Of a stretch of 64,000 nucleotides of DNA, positions 8,883 to 17,023 are shown one piece after another. The notes under the pieces are model-generated. The model did not search any database and was not told the origin of the DNA. It worked only from the letters and a program-made list of their open reading frames with translations. A program made the translations under genes and the position numbers. Source of the DNA: JALOAR01 sp041649615. Lineage in GTDB: Bacteria > Patescibacteriota > Minisyncoccia > UBA6257 > Colwellbacteraceae. The DNA lies in the NCBI GenBank assembly GCA_041649615.1, contig JBAZMT010000002.1, positions 28,587 through 92,586 on the forward strand. The letters run 5' to 3'. The number at the start of each line of letters is the position of its first letter. The first letter of the stretch is position 1.

Positions 8883-10397
8883 CTATCCCAAGTAGGAAGT
8901 CAGATCTTGTCCAGTCATTTCGGGGGGTTTAGGGATGCCCATTAACTTAAGTATCGTGGGCGCTATATCGCATAATGAGCCGACCGACAAGCTCTCTTGT
9001 CCTTTTATTTCTTCCGGTGACCGATCTCTCATGAATCGGTTATCCATAACGATGAAAGGGACGGGACTTGCGTTATGTTTCGTGTCTTTCTGACCCGTTT
9101 GCGGATCAACCAATTTTTCGGCATTGCCGTGATCGGACGTTATGACGAGAGTCGTATTTGTTTTTAAACAGGCGTTTGCGATAAGACCGATTCCTCGGTC
9201 TATTATTTCAACTGCCTTTACGACCGCGTCAAAATTTCCCGTATGGGCGATGATGTCCGGATTGGCGTAATTCGCGAGGATGAATCCGTATGATCCTTCT
9301 TCCACCGCGGTCGTGACGCGATCCGTAATTTCCGCAGCCATCATTTCGGGAAACTGATCGTGGGAAGCGACTTTGTTTGAAGGAATGATGATCCGGAATT
9401 CGTTTTGGAAAGGATCTTCATCTTCGCCGTTCCAAAAATAAGTCACGTGAGCTTTTTTTTCGCTTTCCGCCACGCGGAGTTGCATTATTCCTTCGCTCGC
9501 GATGATTTTAGGCAAAGGATTCGGGATGGTATCCAGGGAAAAAGCGGCCGGAATGCCGATACCCGGCTCATATTCGGTAAACGAAACGATTTCGGTTTTG
9601 GGGAAAGACGTGCGAAACATTTTGGAGATTTGTTTCATTCGGTCTTTTCTGAAATTGAAGAAAATAACCGAATCGGACGGCTTAACCGACAAATTTTTGC
9701 CGAAAGAAGCCGGACGGAGAAATTCATCCGTAATGCCCGAGGCGTAACTTTCTCGCACGTAATCGGACGGCGTTATCGTTTTGTCGCTTTCAGCGGTCAT
9801 GGCTTTAAAAGTGAACTCGGTTCTGTCCAAGTGATTGTCTCTATCCATGGCGTAATATCGCCCCGAAAGGCTGCCGATTTTTTCTTCCGGCAGACGGCTC
9901 AAAAGTTCCAAACTTTCTTTTGGCGGACCATCGCGTCCGTCCGTAAAAAGATGAAGTTTGTAATCAACGCCGAGTTTTTCTGCCATGCTTATAAGCGCAG
10001 ACAAATGTTTGAAGGAAGAATGCGTGATTCCGGAGCCCAGAAGTCCCACAAGGCATACCGAAGCATTGCGTTGTTTGGCTCCGCCAAAGGCTTCAAGAAA
10101 TACTTTATTTTCAAAAAAGGAACCGTTTACGATGGAAGAATCGATCTGAGCGACGCTTTGGTAAATTATCCGTCCGGAACTGATGGTTAAGTGACCGATC
10201 TCGCTGTTTCCTTCTTCGTTCCAAGGGAGACCGACCGCGAGACCGCTTGATTGAAGGCTAAGACAAGGGAAAGAAGCCTTAATTTGGTCTAAATTGGGGA
10301 GTTTTGCCACATAAAGAGGGTTTGTGTTGTCTTTGGGTCCGATTCCCCAGCCGTCAAGAATAATGAGAACTAATTTACGGATATTTGTGTGAGGCAT
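8883..10397 (-). CDS. gpmI: 2,3-bisphosphoglycerate-independent phosphoglycerate mutase
   Basis: Interconverts 3- and 2-phosphoglycerate in glycolysis using two manganese ions and a phosphoserine. About 504 residues, normal for the family. The first metal site is LIILDGWG, and the nucleophile region is GNSEIGHLTISSGRI. Later metal-ligand motifs are ITSDHGNAEK and KHNASPVPF. ATG at 10397 gives the standard N-terminus; an in-frame ATG at 10436 would add 13 residues unlike the family. It is divergent from RNase Y. Together with ppsA and the glycerate kinase further on, it shows a working lower glycolytic/gluconeogenic section. Confidence 0.96.
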   Translation of the reverse strand: MPHTNIRKLVLIILDGWGIGPKDNTNPLYVAKLPNLDQIKASFPCLSLQSSGLAVGLPWNEEGNSEIGHLTISSGRIIYQSVAQIDSSIVNGSFFENKVFLEAFGGAKQRNASVCLVGLLGSGITHSSFKHLSALISMAEKLGVDYKLHLFTDGRDGPPKESLELLSRLPEEKIGSLSGRYYAMDRDNHLDRTEFTFKAMTAESDKTITPSDYVRESYASGITDEFLRPASFGKNLSVKPSDSVIFFNFRKDRMKQISKMFRTSFPKTEIVSFTEYEPGIGIPAAFSLDTIPNPLPKIIASEGIMQLRVAESEKKAHVTYFWNGEDEDPFQNEFRIIIPSNKVASHDQFPEMMAAEITDRVTTAVEEGSYGFILANYANPDIIAHTGNFDAVVKAVEIIDRGIGLIANACLKTNTTLVITSDHGNAEKLVDPQTGQKDTKHNASPVPFIVMDNRFMRDRSPEEIKGQESLSVGSLCDIAPTILKLMGIPKPPEMTGQDLTSYLG

Positions 10398-10458
10398 ATA
10401 ACGTGTATTAGTATTTACGAAGTGAAGGTCATACAAACTAACATTTCAATTTTATCTT

Positions 10459-11982
10459 ATGATTTATCAAATTGCACTCGCCGCAGGAGGGCTTCTAGTA
10501 GGCGGCTTATTGGGTTATTTATTAAGGCAAAGGACGGCTGTTAAATCGGCCAATTCCATAGAGCAGCAAATAAAGCGCAAGTTTGAAGAGGCGGAGACGC
10601 AAGTAAAAACGGAGATCGGCAAGGCGGAAAAAAGGGCCGAGTCCATATTAGAGGAAGCGAAACAGGAAGAAAAAGAAAGAAAGGCGGCTGTTGAACGGAC
10701 GGAAGAAAGACTTCTCAAGAAGGGGGAGCTCTTGGACAAAGATGAAGCGGACTTAAGACAAAAATCGGAGGAACTTAAGGCGCTTTCGGAAAACTTGGAC
10801 AAGGAATCGGAGGAACTTCAGAAGATGAAAGAATCCGTTTCTTTGGAACTTTCCAAAGTAAGCAAGCTTTCGCCAGAAGAAGCCAAAAAAAAGTTATTGG
10901 CGGAGGTAAAAGAAAACAATAAGGAGGAATTACTGGATATATTAACCAAGCTTGAACGGGAGAAAAAAGACGAAATAGAGAAGAAGAGTTTGGACATTAT
11001 TACGACCGCTCTTCAACGTTATTCCAGATCGCACATATCGGACATCACGACTACGGTATTTACTCTGCCCTCCGAGGACTTGAAGGGCAAAATAATAGGA
11101 AGAGAAGGAAGAAATATAAGGGCGCTTGAAAGAATAACTGGCGTGGAGTTCGTAATCGACGAAACGCCGGACACGATTCTCATATCTTCCTTTGATCCGG
11201 TTCGGAGAGAAATAGCGAGACTTACGCTTGAAAAGCTCATTCAGGACGGAAGAATCCAGCCGGCAAAGATAGAAGAAAAAGCCGAAGAGTCCAGAGCGGA
11301 AATAGACAAGAGAACTCAAGAAATCGGAGAAGAGGCCGTTTATGAAGTGGGAATATTGAATCTTCCGAAGGAAATAGTTCATCTCTTGGGAAGACTTCAT
11401 TTCCGGACGAGCTACGGACAAAACGTTTTGACTCATTCAATGGAAGTGGCGTTTATCGCCGGAATGATGGCCGAGGAATTGGGCATCAACGCCGAAGTAG
11501 CAAAGAAAGGAGCGTTGCTCCACGACATAGGAAAAGCCATTGATTACGAGGTGGCCGGAAATCACGTTGATTTGGGAATAAAAATTTTGAAGAAATACGA
11601 CGTTCCCGAAGCCGTGATTGAAGCAATGCAGTCCCATCATGACGACTATCCGTTCGCGAGTCCCGAGGCGTTCATAGTCGCAACGGCCGACATTATTTCG
11701 GCCGCAAGACCCGGGGCAAGGAGGGGAACGCTTGAGCAGTACGTCAAAAGGCTTGAAGACCTGGAAAAGGTGGCTTCTTCCTTTGAAGGAGTCAAAAGCT
11801 CCTATGCCGTTTCTGCTGGCAGGGAGCTTAGAGTGTTCGTAATTCCAGAGAAAATTGACGATTTCGGCGCATTACAGCTCGCGAAAAACATTGCGGGAAA
11901 AATTGAATCGGAAATGAAGTATCCGGGAGACATCAAGGTGACTATTATTAGAGAAGTCAGGGCCGTTGAATATGCCAGATAG
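10459..11982 (+). CDS. rny: Ribonuclease Y
   Basis: A membrane-anchored endoribonuclease that initiates mRNA decay; 507 residues, normal length. The order is an N-terminal transmembrane helix with a glycine-rich LVGGLLGYLL core (residues about 5-23), a long charged coiled coil to about 170, a KH domain with GKIIGREGRNIRALE (about 212), and an HD domain with HSMEVAFIAG and ALLHDIGKA near 330-360. All domains are intact. It probably works with RNase J encoded at 4736-6505. Confidence 0.97.
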   Translation: MIYQIALAAGGLLVGGLLGYLLRQRTAVKSANSIEQQIKRKFEEAETQVKTEIGKAEKRAESILEEAKQEEKERKAAVERTEERLLKKGELLDKDEADLRQKSEELKALSENLDKESEELQKMKESVSLELSKVSKLSPEEAKKKLLAEVKENNKEELLDILTKLEREKKDEIEKKSLDIITTALQRYSRSHISDITTTVFTLPSEDLKGKIIGREGRNIRALERITGVEFVIDETPDTILISSFDPVRREIARLTLEKLIQDGRIQPAKIEEKAEESRAEIDKRTQEIGEEAVYEVGILNLPKEIVHLLGRLHFRTSYGQNVLTHSMEVAFIAGMMAEELGINAEVAKKGALLHDIGKAIDYEVAGNHVDLGIKILKKYDVPEAVIEAMQSHHDDYPFASPEAFIVATADIISAARPGARRGTLEQYVKRLEDLEKVASSFEGVKSSYAVSAGRELRVFVIPEKIDDFGALQLAKNIAGKIESEMKYPGDIKVTIIREVRAVEYAR

Positions 11983-11998
11983 CCAGATAGACCGAAGA

Positions 11999-12027
11999 TT
12001 GTGGAAAATCAGCCTATTTGGTATCAT
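11999..12027 (+). promoter_or_regulatory. Likely sigma-70 promoter for the HU gene
   Basis: TTGTGG at 11999-12004 and TATCAT at 12022-12027 are separated by 17 bases. This would give a leader of about 35 bases before the HU start codon. A TATAAT also overlaps the start codon itself (12065-12070) but is too close to be used. Confidence 0.5.
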
Positions 12028-12068
12028 TTCCTAAGGTTTAAAGGTCGACCAAGCTAATCAAGAATATA

Positions 12069-12344
12069 ATGAAGAAACAGGATTTAGTTGAGGCCGTAAT
12101 GAACGCCGCCCAGATTGAGACAAAAAAGCAGGCCGATCAGGCTGTTCAAGCAGTTTTTGACAGCATAGTTAAGGCTATGAGTCGCGGTGAGGATGTTGCT
12201 ATAACCGGTTTTGGAACATTCAGAGTCGCAAGAAGAGCGGCAAGAATGGGAATTAATCCGAAGACTGGAGAAAAAATCCAGATAGCCGCTTCCGTTAAAC
12301 CCAAATTCAGAGCGGGAAAGCTTCTCAAAGAAGCTGTTCAATAA
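12069..12344 (+). CDS. HU-family DNA-binding protein
   Basis: 91 residues, the length of a single HU/IHF-like subunit, which dimerises and bends DNA nonspecifically. It begins KKQDLVEAV, has the GFGTFRVARRAARMGINPKT beta-arm region with the DNA-contacting proline, and ends with KFRAGKLLKEA, all standard. It is followed directly by a strong bidirectional terminator. It is a stand-alone gene. Confidence 0.96.
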   Translation: MKKQDLVEAVMNAAQIETKKQADQAVQAVFDSIVKAMSRGEDVAITGFGTFRVARRAARMGINPKTGEKIQIAASVKPKFRAGKLLKEAVQ

Positions 12345-12361
12345 AACTTTTGGATATAATT

Positions 12362-12391
12362 AAAAACCGCCCGTTTTGTGGGGCGGTTTTT
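12362..12391. terminator. Bidirectional terminator after the HU gene
   Basis: The arms AAAAACCGCCC and GGGCGGTTTTT enclose an eight-base loop and give a T-run on both strands. It serves HU (+) and the gene at 12402 (-), which converge on it. Confidence 0.9.
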
Positions 12392-12401
12392 AATTAACGG
12401 T

Positions 12402-13262
12402 TTAAGGCAGCTTCAATAGCTTTTTAACGGCGGTGCTTATTTTGATGAACTCGGCATATCCCGATTTGAGATTGACTATGGCCGCGGAACAAAGATCTTT
12501 AACGGAAGGAATCTTTTCTTCAGCGATTACGGACTCATCTTCAATCGGGGCAGACATTTCAGCTTCTTCTTTGGGAGCGGGGAGGTATATTTCCCGGATA
12601 ATCGTGAAAGATCTCTCTACTAAGGCTCTGGCTCCGTCTATCATTTTTCTCGCCTCGGCCATTTCGGAGACGAACAAATCTTTTTTAATAAGTCCCGCTT
12701 TTTCTATTTTTTGAAGATCATCGTTGATTCTCACCCATCTTTCATTTGCGGTATCGGTGAGTTTTGACGTTTCAAGCACGAAGATGAAATTCAGCGCATC
12801 CGTCAGATTATCATTGTAGCTTTCATCCCGGTGAGCTTTTACGTCCTTGGCCAAACTCTTAACTTCTTCAAGATTCAAATCGTCCGAAGTTAATTCATCT
12901 TCGGCTTCTTTGAAATATTTTTCCTCCAAATCAAGCCATTCCAAGATGGAGCTTCTAATGGTCGCAAGATCGCTTTCTTCCTCAATATTCGCTGAATTTA
13001 ATTTTGTGCGGGCTGCTTCAACTTCTTTGAGAGAAAGGGAAAGCGCGTCCGCAACCACTTTTTTGCGAGAAGCCAATTCTTCTTCGGGAGACAAGACATT
13101 AGCGGCGGCGCTGTCCTTGGCCTCAATAAGTTCGGTAGTGCTTGAGCTTAGATTCTCCGTGGCAGAAGACAGTTCAGAGGCGTGTGAAACACAAGGGAAA
13201 GCAAGCACCGGAAAAACGGCGAGAAGAGAGATTATTACAGGTTTTTTTATGGAAAATTTCAT
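12402..13262 (-). CDS. Secreted helical protein of a sigma-factor locus (possibly DUF5667-like)
   Basis: 286 residues with an N-terminal signal peptide (hydrophobic PVIISLLAVFPVLAF, cleavage near SHA-SE). The rest is rich in Ala, Glu, Lys, Ser and Leu and predicted helical or coiled coil, without cysteines in the mature part. It is the third gene of a sigma factor/anti-sigma-like/secreted protein run, with spacings of 1 and 6 bases. DUF5667-type proteins are often found beside such sigma factors; similarity to that family is my impression and not a confirmed match. A plausible role is as the envelope target or sensor of the sigma factor. Confidence 0.6.
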   Translation of the reverse strand: MKFSIKKPVIISLLAVFPVLAFPCVSHASELSSATENLSSSTTELIEAKDSAAANVLSPEEELASRKKVVADALSLSLKEVEAARTKLNSANIEEESDLATIRSSILEWLDLEEKYFKEAEDELTSDDLNLEEVKSLAKDVKAHRDESYNDNLTDALNFIFVLETSKLTDTANERWVRINDDLQKIEKAGLIKKDLFVSEMAEARKMIDGARALVERSFTIIREIYLPAPKEEAEMSAPIEDESVIAEEKIPSVKDLCSAAIVNLKSGYAEFIKISTAVKKLLKLP

Positions 13263-13268
13263 TAGAGA

Positions 13269-13733
13269 TTAAAATAAGGCTTGTTCAAGAAGCCTGTTGG
13301 CTTCATCGGGGTCGGGAAGGGTGACGTTTAGCGTATCAAATTCTTTTTTGATAAGGGAAGAGTTCATGTGAGTCGGGCCGTTTGAAGAAGCTTCGTAAAG
13401 AGCAACCGAAGTTTTCTCGGCTGATTCTCCATAGGAACGAATTTCTTTAAGCGTGATATCAATGTCGGCCTCAAAAGAAGCGGCGACCGAGTCAATGGAA
13501 GCGATTTCCGAAACCGATTTCGTGACGCTCGGGGGCTTGATATCGCCGATCAATAAAATGACGAGAATCGTAGCCGCCATAACTACGGAACCGATCCAGA
13601 ATTTGGGGAAGGCGAGTCTCGCGGAAGGAGACGGTTTTTCGGAGGCTAGAATGGAAAATTTCGCGGAAAGCGCAAAATCATCGTCCGGGACGATATTTTG
13701 CAACAATCTTAATTTTTCCGTTAAACGATCCAT
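13269..13733 (-). CDS. Probable anti-sigma factor, single-pass membrane protein
   Basis: 154 residues. A cytosolic N-terminal part of about 45 residues precedes one transmembrane helix (SVVMAATILVILLIGDI, about residues 50-66), and about 88 residues lie outside. This topology, and its position one base after an ECF sigma factor gene, are typical of anti-sigma factors. No zinc-binding HxxxCxxC motif is visible, so it is not a classical ZAS domain. Function is inferred from context and topology only. Confidence 0.6.
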   Translation of the reverse strand: MDRLTEKLRLLQNIVPDDDFALSAKFSILASEKPSPSARLAFPKFWIGSVVMAATILVILLIGDIKPPSVTKSVSEIASIDSVAASFEADIDITLKEIRSYGESAEKTSVALYEASSNGPTHMNSSLIKKEFDTLNVTLPDPDEANRLLEQALF

Positions 13734-13734
13734 T

Positions 13735-14274
13735 TTATTTTTCGTTCAATATGGTTCTTATTTTTTGAAGAGCCCGGTGTTGAATCAATTTTACCGCTCC
13801 TTCGGATTTGTTTATGGTCTCCGACACTTCTTTCACGGACAAATCTTCAATGAAGCGCATGATGATCACGTCGCGTTCAATGTCTTTTAATTCGTGCAAA
13901 GAAGCCATTATGCGAGCGATGTCCTTTCGGTCATCAATGTCCGAAATGTCGGGGCGAAAGATAAGTTTTTCCGAGACGAACTCCTCGTCAATGCTTATAA
14001 CCGGTTTGGTTCTTCTATAGCGGTCAATGATTAAATTTCTCGCTATCCGGTACAGCCAACTTGAAAAGGGAAGTCCTTTTTCGGAAAACCCCGAAATGTT
14101 CTGCCAGGCTTTTAAAAAAACTTGGTGGGCAAGGTCTTCAGCCTCCTCACGTTGGCCGACTTTAAGAAGGATGAAACGGTAAATGGCTGGAAGATAAAAA
14201 TCGTAAAGTCGTCCAAAGGCTTCAGCCTCCCCACCCTTAGCTTCCAATATTAATTTGCGTTCATCCTCTAACAT
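13735..14274 (-). CDS. ECF-type RNA polymerase sigma factor
   Basis: About 179 residues with sigma-70 regions 2 and 4 only, as in extracytoplasmic-function sigma factors. Region 2 includes EAEDLAHQVFLKAW and SSWLYRIARNLIIDRYRR; region 4 includes VIIMRFIEDLSVKEVSE and the recognition helix SEGAVKLIQHRALQKIR. ATG at 14274 starts the conventional protein; an in-frame codon at 14316 would add a hydrophobic tail unlike the family. It heads a three-gene unit with the likely anti-sigma factor and a secreted protein. Confidence 0.92.
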   Translation of the reverse strand: MLEDERKLILEAKGGEAEAFGRLYDFYLPAIYRFILLKVGQREEAEDLAHQVFLKAWQNISGFSEKGLPFSSWLYRIARNLIIDRYRRTKPVISIDEEFVSEKLIFRPDISDIDDRKDIARIMASLHELKDIERDVIIMRFIEDLSVKEVSETINKSEGAVKLIQHRALQKIRTILNEK

Positions 14275-14403
14275 GGTAAACGAAAATAGGCCTCTATAGG
14301 TTACAAATAGCGGCATTTTTCCCGCTTTTCATTGATTTTTCAGGATAGACGACCATAGGTTAATTTTACCAAAACAAAGACAGCCTGTTATATAATTATG
14401 TAG

Positions 14404-14613
14404 ATGGATATGGCAAGGACGGGAATAAAGAGGAAAATTTTGCCCCTTTTGGTGATTATCTCATGTTTTTTATTGGGAGGCCTTACGGCATATCTGATTT
14501 TTGGTGATAAAGACGAGGGACTTTTTATAAGCTCTATGTTTAAAAATCCGACAGGACAACCGCATATTAAAGGACCGGACGAACCGCCGCCGTTGCCGAT
14601 TTCTGGACAATAA
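14404..14613 (+). CDS. Small single-pass membrane protein, unknown
   Basis: 69 residues: a basic N-terminus (RTGIKRK), one transmembrane helix (about residues 13-32, LPLLVIISCFLLGGLTAYLI), then a short polar tail ending with a proline-rich stretch. No family recognised. A TATAAT at 14391-14396 ends seven bases before the ATG and there is no ribosome binding site, which supports a leaderless transcript and makes the short gene believable. Confidence 0.6.
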   Translation: MDMARTGIKRKILPLLVIISCFLLGGLTAYLIFGDKDEGLFISSMFKNPTGQPHIKGPDEPPPLPISGQ

Positions 14614-14642
14614 AAGAGGCCTCAATTAGATTTAATTCCGAA

Positions 14643-14714
14643 GCGAGAGTAGCACAGTGGCCAGTGCGCCTGCCTTCCAAGCAGGATACGCGGGTTCGAT
14701 TCCCGTCTCTCGCT
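14643..14714 (+). tRNA. tRNA-Gly (anticodon TCC)
   Basis: The acceptor GCGAGAG pairs with CTCTCGC. The anticodon stem CCTGC/GCAGG encloses CTTCCAA, giving TCC (Gly). The T-arm has TTCGATT. CCA is not encoded. Confidence 0.95.
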
Positions 14715-14748
14715 CATAAGTGTCCCTGGAAGAGATATCAGAAAAAAT

Positions 14749-14778
14749 AAAAGAGCATGTTTTAAAACATGCTCTTTT
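14749..14778. terminator. Bidirectional terminator
   Basis: A perfect 30-bp palindrome built on AAAAGAGCATG and its complement, with T-runs on both sides. It lies between tRNA-Gly (+) and the orphan at 14784 (-). Confidence 0.9.
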
Positions 14779-14783
14779 TGGTT

Positions 14784-15128
14784 TCACATATTCCCTCTTG
14801 CTTCAAAGAGAGAGTCGCAGTACCTCTTTAAAACGAGATAAGCACTCCGTCCTCCGTCGTTAGAGAATGGAACGAAGGCCCCCCTTCGGAGACATAGGTC
14901 AGAAAAGACATTTCTATCCATAAGTCTCTCCTTGACGTTTTTGTCGAGATCCTGAGCGCGAATCGCCCAAGGCCTCCCGAACTCATCATAGATCGCTATG
15001 ACGCCATTATTGAGATCCCATGTCCAAGGGGATCCCATACCAATGGGTTTGCCATTTTCAAGGTGACCATACAAGAGAAGAAAATCGTGATTGAGTAAGT
15101 TAAAGGACAACATATAATTCGTACCCAT
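14784..15128 (-). CDS. Orphan soluble protein with Shine-Dalgarno site
   Basis: 114 residues, no recognised family, no signal or membrane segment. Residues with some character are an aromatic PWTWDLNNGVIAIYDEFGRPW stretch and a C-terminal helix. ATG at 15128 is fixed by a strong AGGAGG (minus strand, 15143-15138) nine bases upstream. The promoter at 15196-15224 matches the sigma-70 consensus exactly, and the terminator at 14749-14778 closes the unit. This is a well-marked single-gene transcription unit, so it is real despite the lack of homology. Confidence 0.75.
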   Translation of the reverse strand: MGTNYMLSFNLLNHDFLLLYGHLENGKPIGMGSPWTWDLNNGVIAIYDEFGRPWAIRAQDLDKNVKERLMDRNVFSDLCLRRGAFVPFSNDGGRSAYLVLKRYCDSLFEARGNM

Positions 15129-15195
15129 CTTTGCGTTCCTCCTATCAGAACATCTTGCGGGCAAGAGCTAGTTAAAGATTTCTAACTCTCCCTTC

Positions 15196-15224
15196 ATTAT
15201 AGCATATTTTATCTATATTGTCAA
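15196..15224 (-). promoter_or_regulatory. Perfect consensus sigma-70 promoter for the orphan at 14784
   Basis: On the minus strand TTGACA (15224-15219), a 17-base spacer and TATAAT (15201-15196) match the consensus at every position. It predicts a leader of about 60 bases with a Shine-Dalgarno site. Confidence 0.9.
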
Positions 15225-15328
15225 GTTATCATTGATTTTACCAGTTATTTAAGACTAGACTCAATGTGAAGCTAGCCCTTGTATTCCATATTTTCTATTG
15301 GAAATAGGGATACCCGGGCATCGCTCGG

Positions 15329-15360
15329 CGAGAATATGAAAATAGATTTTCCTATTCTCG
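15329..15360. repeat. Inverted repeat upstream of tRNA-Arg
   Basis: The arms CGAGAATA and TATTCTCG, with an inner GAAAA/TTTTC pairing, lie eight bases before tRNA-Arg. No T-run follows. It may be a processing or regulatory hairpin, or a repeat relic. Confidence 0.5.
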
Positions 15361-15368
15361 CTTCGCTC

Positions 15369-15440
15369 GCCCTTGTCGTTCAATGGATAGGACGCAAGAT
15401 TGCGGATCTTGAAATAGGGGTTCGATTCCCTTCAGGGGCA
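15369..15440 (+). tRNA. tRNA-Arg (anticodon GCG)
   Basis: The acceptor GCCCTTG pairs with CAGGGGC (one G-T pair). The D-stem is GTTC/GGAC. The anticodon stem CAAGA/TCTTG encloses TTGCGGA, giving GCG, which reads CGC and CGU. Bacteria usually read these codons with an A34 (inosine) tRNA, so G34 is unusual. CCA is not encoded. Confidence 0.9.
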
Positions 15441-15447
15441 CAAAAAA

Positions 15448-15478
15448 ACATCCCGCTTTGCGGGATGTTCGTGTTTTT
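15448..15478 (+). terminator. Terminator after tRNA-Arg
   Basis: The arms ACATCCCGC and GCGGGATGT with a TTT loop are followed by TCGTGTTTTT. On the other strand an A-rich stretch before the hairpin gives a T-run, so it may also end the gene at 15482. Confidence 0.85.
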
Positions 15479-15481
15479 AAA

Positions 15482-15973
15482 TCATCCGGATTCTTTTTCT
15501 TGCTTGTACAGATGTTCGTTCAACCTTCTGAAAAACGTCTGAATGTTTCTTCTGGAGAGGTCGCGACCGTCCTCAAAGAAAAAGATGTTTGTTTTAAGGT
15601 CGGAAAGACCGATGAATTTTCCGGGAAAGATTTCTTCCTGCGGATCAAACCATCTGCATCTCCGCCGAAAATCGGCTCTGCTGTGTATTCGCGCGACTAT
15701 GGAAAAAATGTCCGGAATAGTCTCGCCAAGTTTGTCGTATCCCCCTTTAAGAATGTGGGGAAACTTATTGGCATCCTTCAAGGTAACGGAGAGAAAGTCA
15801 ATCGTGTAAGGTTTGTTTTTCCAGTGGAAAGTAAGCCTATTGAAGGGTCCCTCCGATTTTATCGGTTTCAAGACCAGGCCTTTAACCTTTGCGAGCGCGC
15901 TTATCAACACCGAAGACCTGCATCCCGGAAAAAGAACGATGGTGGTTCTGTATTTCAACTGTTGCTCTTTCAA
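15482..15973 (-). CDS. Orphan protein, unknown
   Basis: About 163 residues, basic, with no membrane segment and no recognised family. It is rich in Arg and Phe, with alternating hydrophobic stretches that suggest a small globular domain. An AAAGGAG site on the minus strand lies seven bases before a TTG at 15973. A GTG at 15982 is also in frame, but it directly abuts that site and would leave no spacing. Like its neighbours it is a single-gene unit between terminator and promoter regions. Confidence 0.55.
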   Translation of the reverse strand: MKEQQLKYRTTIVLFPGCRSSVLISALAKVKGLVLKPIKSEGPFNRLTFHWKNKPYTIDFLSVTLKDANKFPHILKGGYDKLGETIPDIFSIVARIHSRADFRRRCRWFDPQEEIFPGKFIGLSDLKTNIFFFEDGRDLSRRNIQTFFRRLNEHLYKQEKESG

Positions 15974-16061
15974 AGAACTCACTCCTTTCGGTAAAACTAA
16001 TGCGATAATAACAACCGAGCGTGAGAACGGTCAAGAAACGAGCGCCTGTTATAATTAATTC

Positions 16062-16610
16062 ATGAATATTCCGATAATATTGGGAACCGGAAGAGAGGGG
16101 AGAATTTCGGAAAGAGCGGCGGAGTACGTTAAATCCGTCATAGTGGAATCAGGACATAATACGGAAATAATTGATCCGCGCGATTACAAGTTTTTATTTA
16201 CCGATAACGAGACTTCCAGAGGAGACGGTTATCGCGAAAAAATAAAGAACGTAGATGCGCTCGTAATAGTTACGCCGGAGTATAATCACAGTTTTCCCGG
16301 AGAATTAAAAATACTTTTAGATACCGCCTACGAGGAATATTTTTATAAGCCCGTAGGCATTTGCGGGGTTTCGGCGAGTCCATTCGGGGGAGCGAGAGCA
16401 GTGGAACAGTTAAAGCCGACACTTTCAGAATTAAGAATGTTTATCGGAAGAGAATCCGTATTCTTCAGTTCGGCAAGAGAATTATTCGGTGAGGCCGAAA
16501 TAAAAGACAAATCGTTTAAAGGACGGGTGAAGGCAATGTTAGACGAGATTGTTTTAATCGCGGGTAAAGTTAAACCCCTCTCCAGTTTTAAAACTGGAGA
16601 GGGGTTTTAA
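16062..16610 (+). CDS. NAD(P)H-dependent FMN reductase (flavodoxin-like fold)
   Basis: 182 residues of the NADPH-dependent FMN reductase/azoreductase family, which reduces quinones, flavins or azo compounds. Visible features are the N-terminal strand and phosphate-binding loop PIILGTGREGRISERAAEY, the central DALVIVTPEYNHSFPGELK motif that stacks on FMN, and GVSASPFGGARAVEQL. A TATAAT at 16050-16055 ends six bases before the ATG, implying a leaderless message. The last 13 codons and the stop are themselves part of the terminator hairpin. Confidence 0.9.
   Translation: MNIPIILGTGREGRISERAAEYVKSVIVESGHNTEIIDPRDYKFLFTDNETSRGDGYREKIKNVDALVIVTPEYNHSFPGELKILLDTAYEEYFYKPVGICGVSASPFGGARAVEQLKPTLSELRMFIGRESVFFSSARELFGEAEIKDKSFKGRVKAMLDEIVLIAGKVKPLSSFKTGEGF
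16572..16607. terminator. Terminator palindrome overlapping the 3' end of the FMN reductase gene
   Basis: A perfect 36-bp palindrome with arms containing CCCCTCTCCAGTTTT. It encodes the last residues of the reductase and also ends the convergent gene at 16615. The same arm with one base changed forms a stem within the 23S rRNA gene at 63084-63196. Confidence 0.88.
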
Positions 16611-16614
16611 TTAA

Positions 16615-16956
16615 TCATTCGTTTTTAGCTGAATGCTTTTTTCTTAAGTTAAAGATTCCCTTAAGTAACATTAGACCGCCCGTTCCTACGCCGATTTTGG
16701 CAGCAATGAGTTCGCCGGTTAAAAGCTCCGAAGAAACCGTTAAATAAGAGGCTTCAGCGAACTTTATGAGCGCGACGAAGAGCCAGTGTCCCAGCAGAGA
16801 CATCACAACTACGCTTATACCTAGCGTAAGAAGGCTAATTCTTGAGTTCGAGAGCGAACGAAACCAATTCGCGGTGAACTCATCTTTTTCTTCGGGAAGC
16901 ATTTCTCTTGTAGTTACAGCTTCTTTCGAAAAAAGAGCCTTTTTTGGGTTGGTCAT
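16615..16956 (-). CDS. Small two-helix membrane protein, unknown
   Basis: 113 residues with two hydrophobic segments: about 41-66 (LLTLGISVVVMSLLGHWLFV) and a glycine-rich one about 84-102. Charged ends precede and follow. No family recognised. The ATG at 16956 has an AGGAGG eight bases upstream. A TTGACA at 17017-17012 with a weaker TGTAAT suggests its own promoter. It belongs to the local group of Shine-Dalgarno-bearing orphans. Confidence 0.65.
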   Translation of the reverse strand: MTNPKKALFSKEAVTTREMLPEEKDEFTANWFRSLSNSRISLLTLGISVVVMSLLGHWLFVALIKFAEASYLTVSSELLTGELIAAKIGVGTGGLMLLKGIFNLRKKHSAKNE

Positions 16957-17023
16957 TTAAATAACCTCCTTTCTAAAGATCTAGTTTTGGATTACATCTA
17001 ATTCGAGGTCTTGTCAAACAAAG

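Noticed and set aside
9405..10190. Long open frame (261 codons) on the plus strand across gpmI
   Set aside because: It is antisense to a clear phosphoglycerate mutase and its translation has no protein-like pattern; it follows from codon bias on the other strand.
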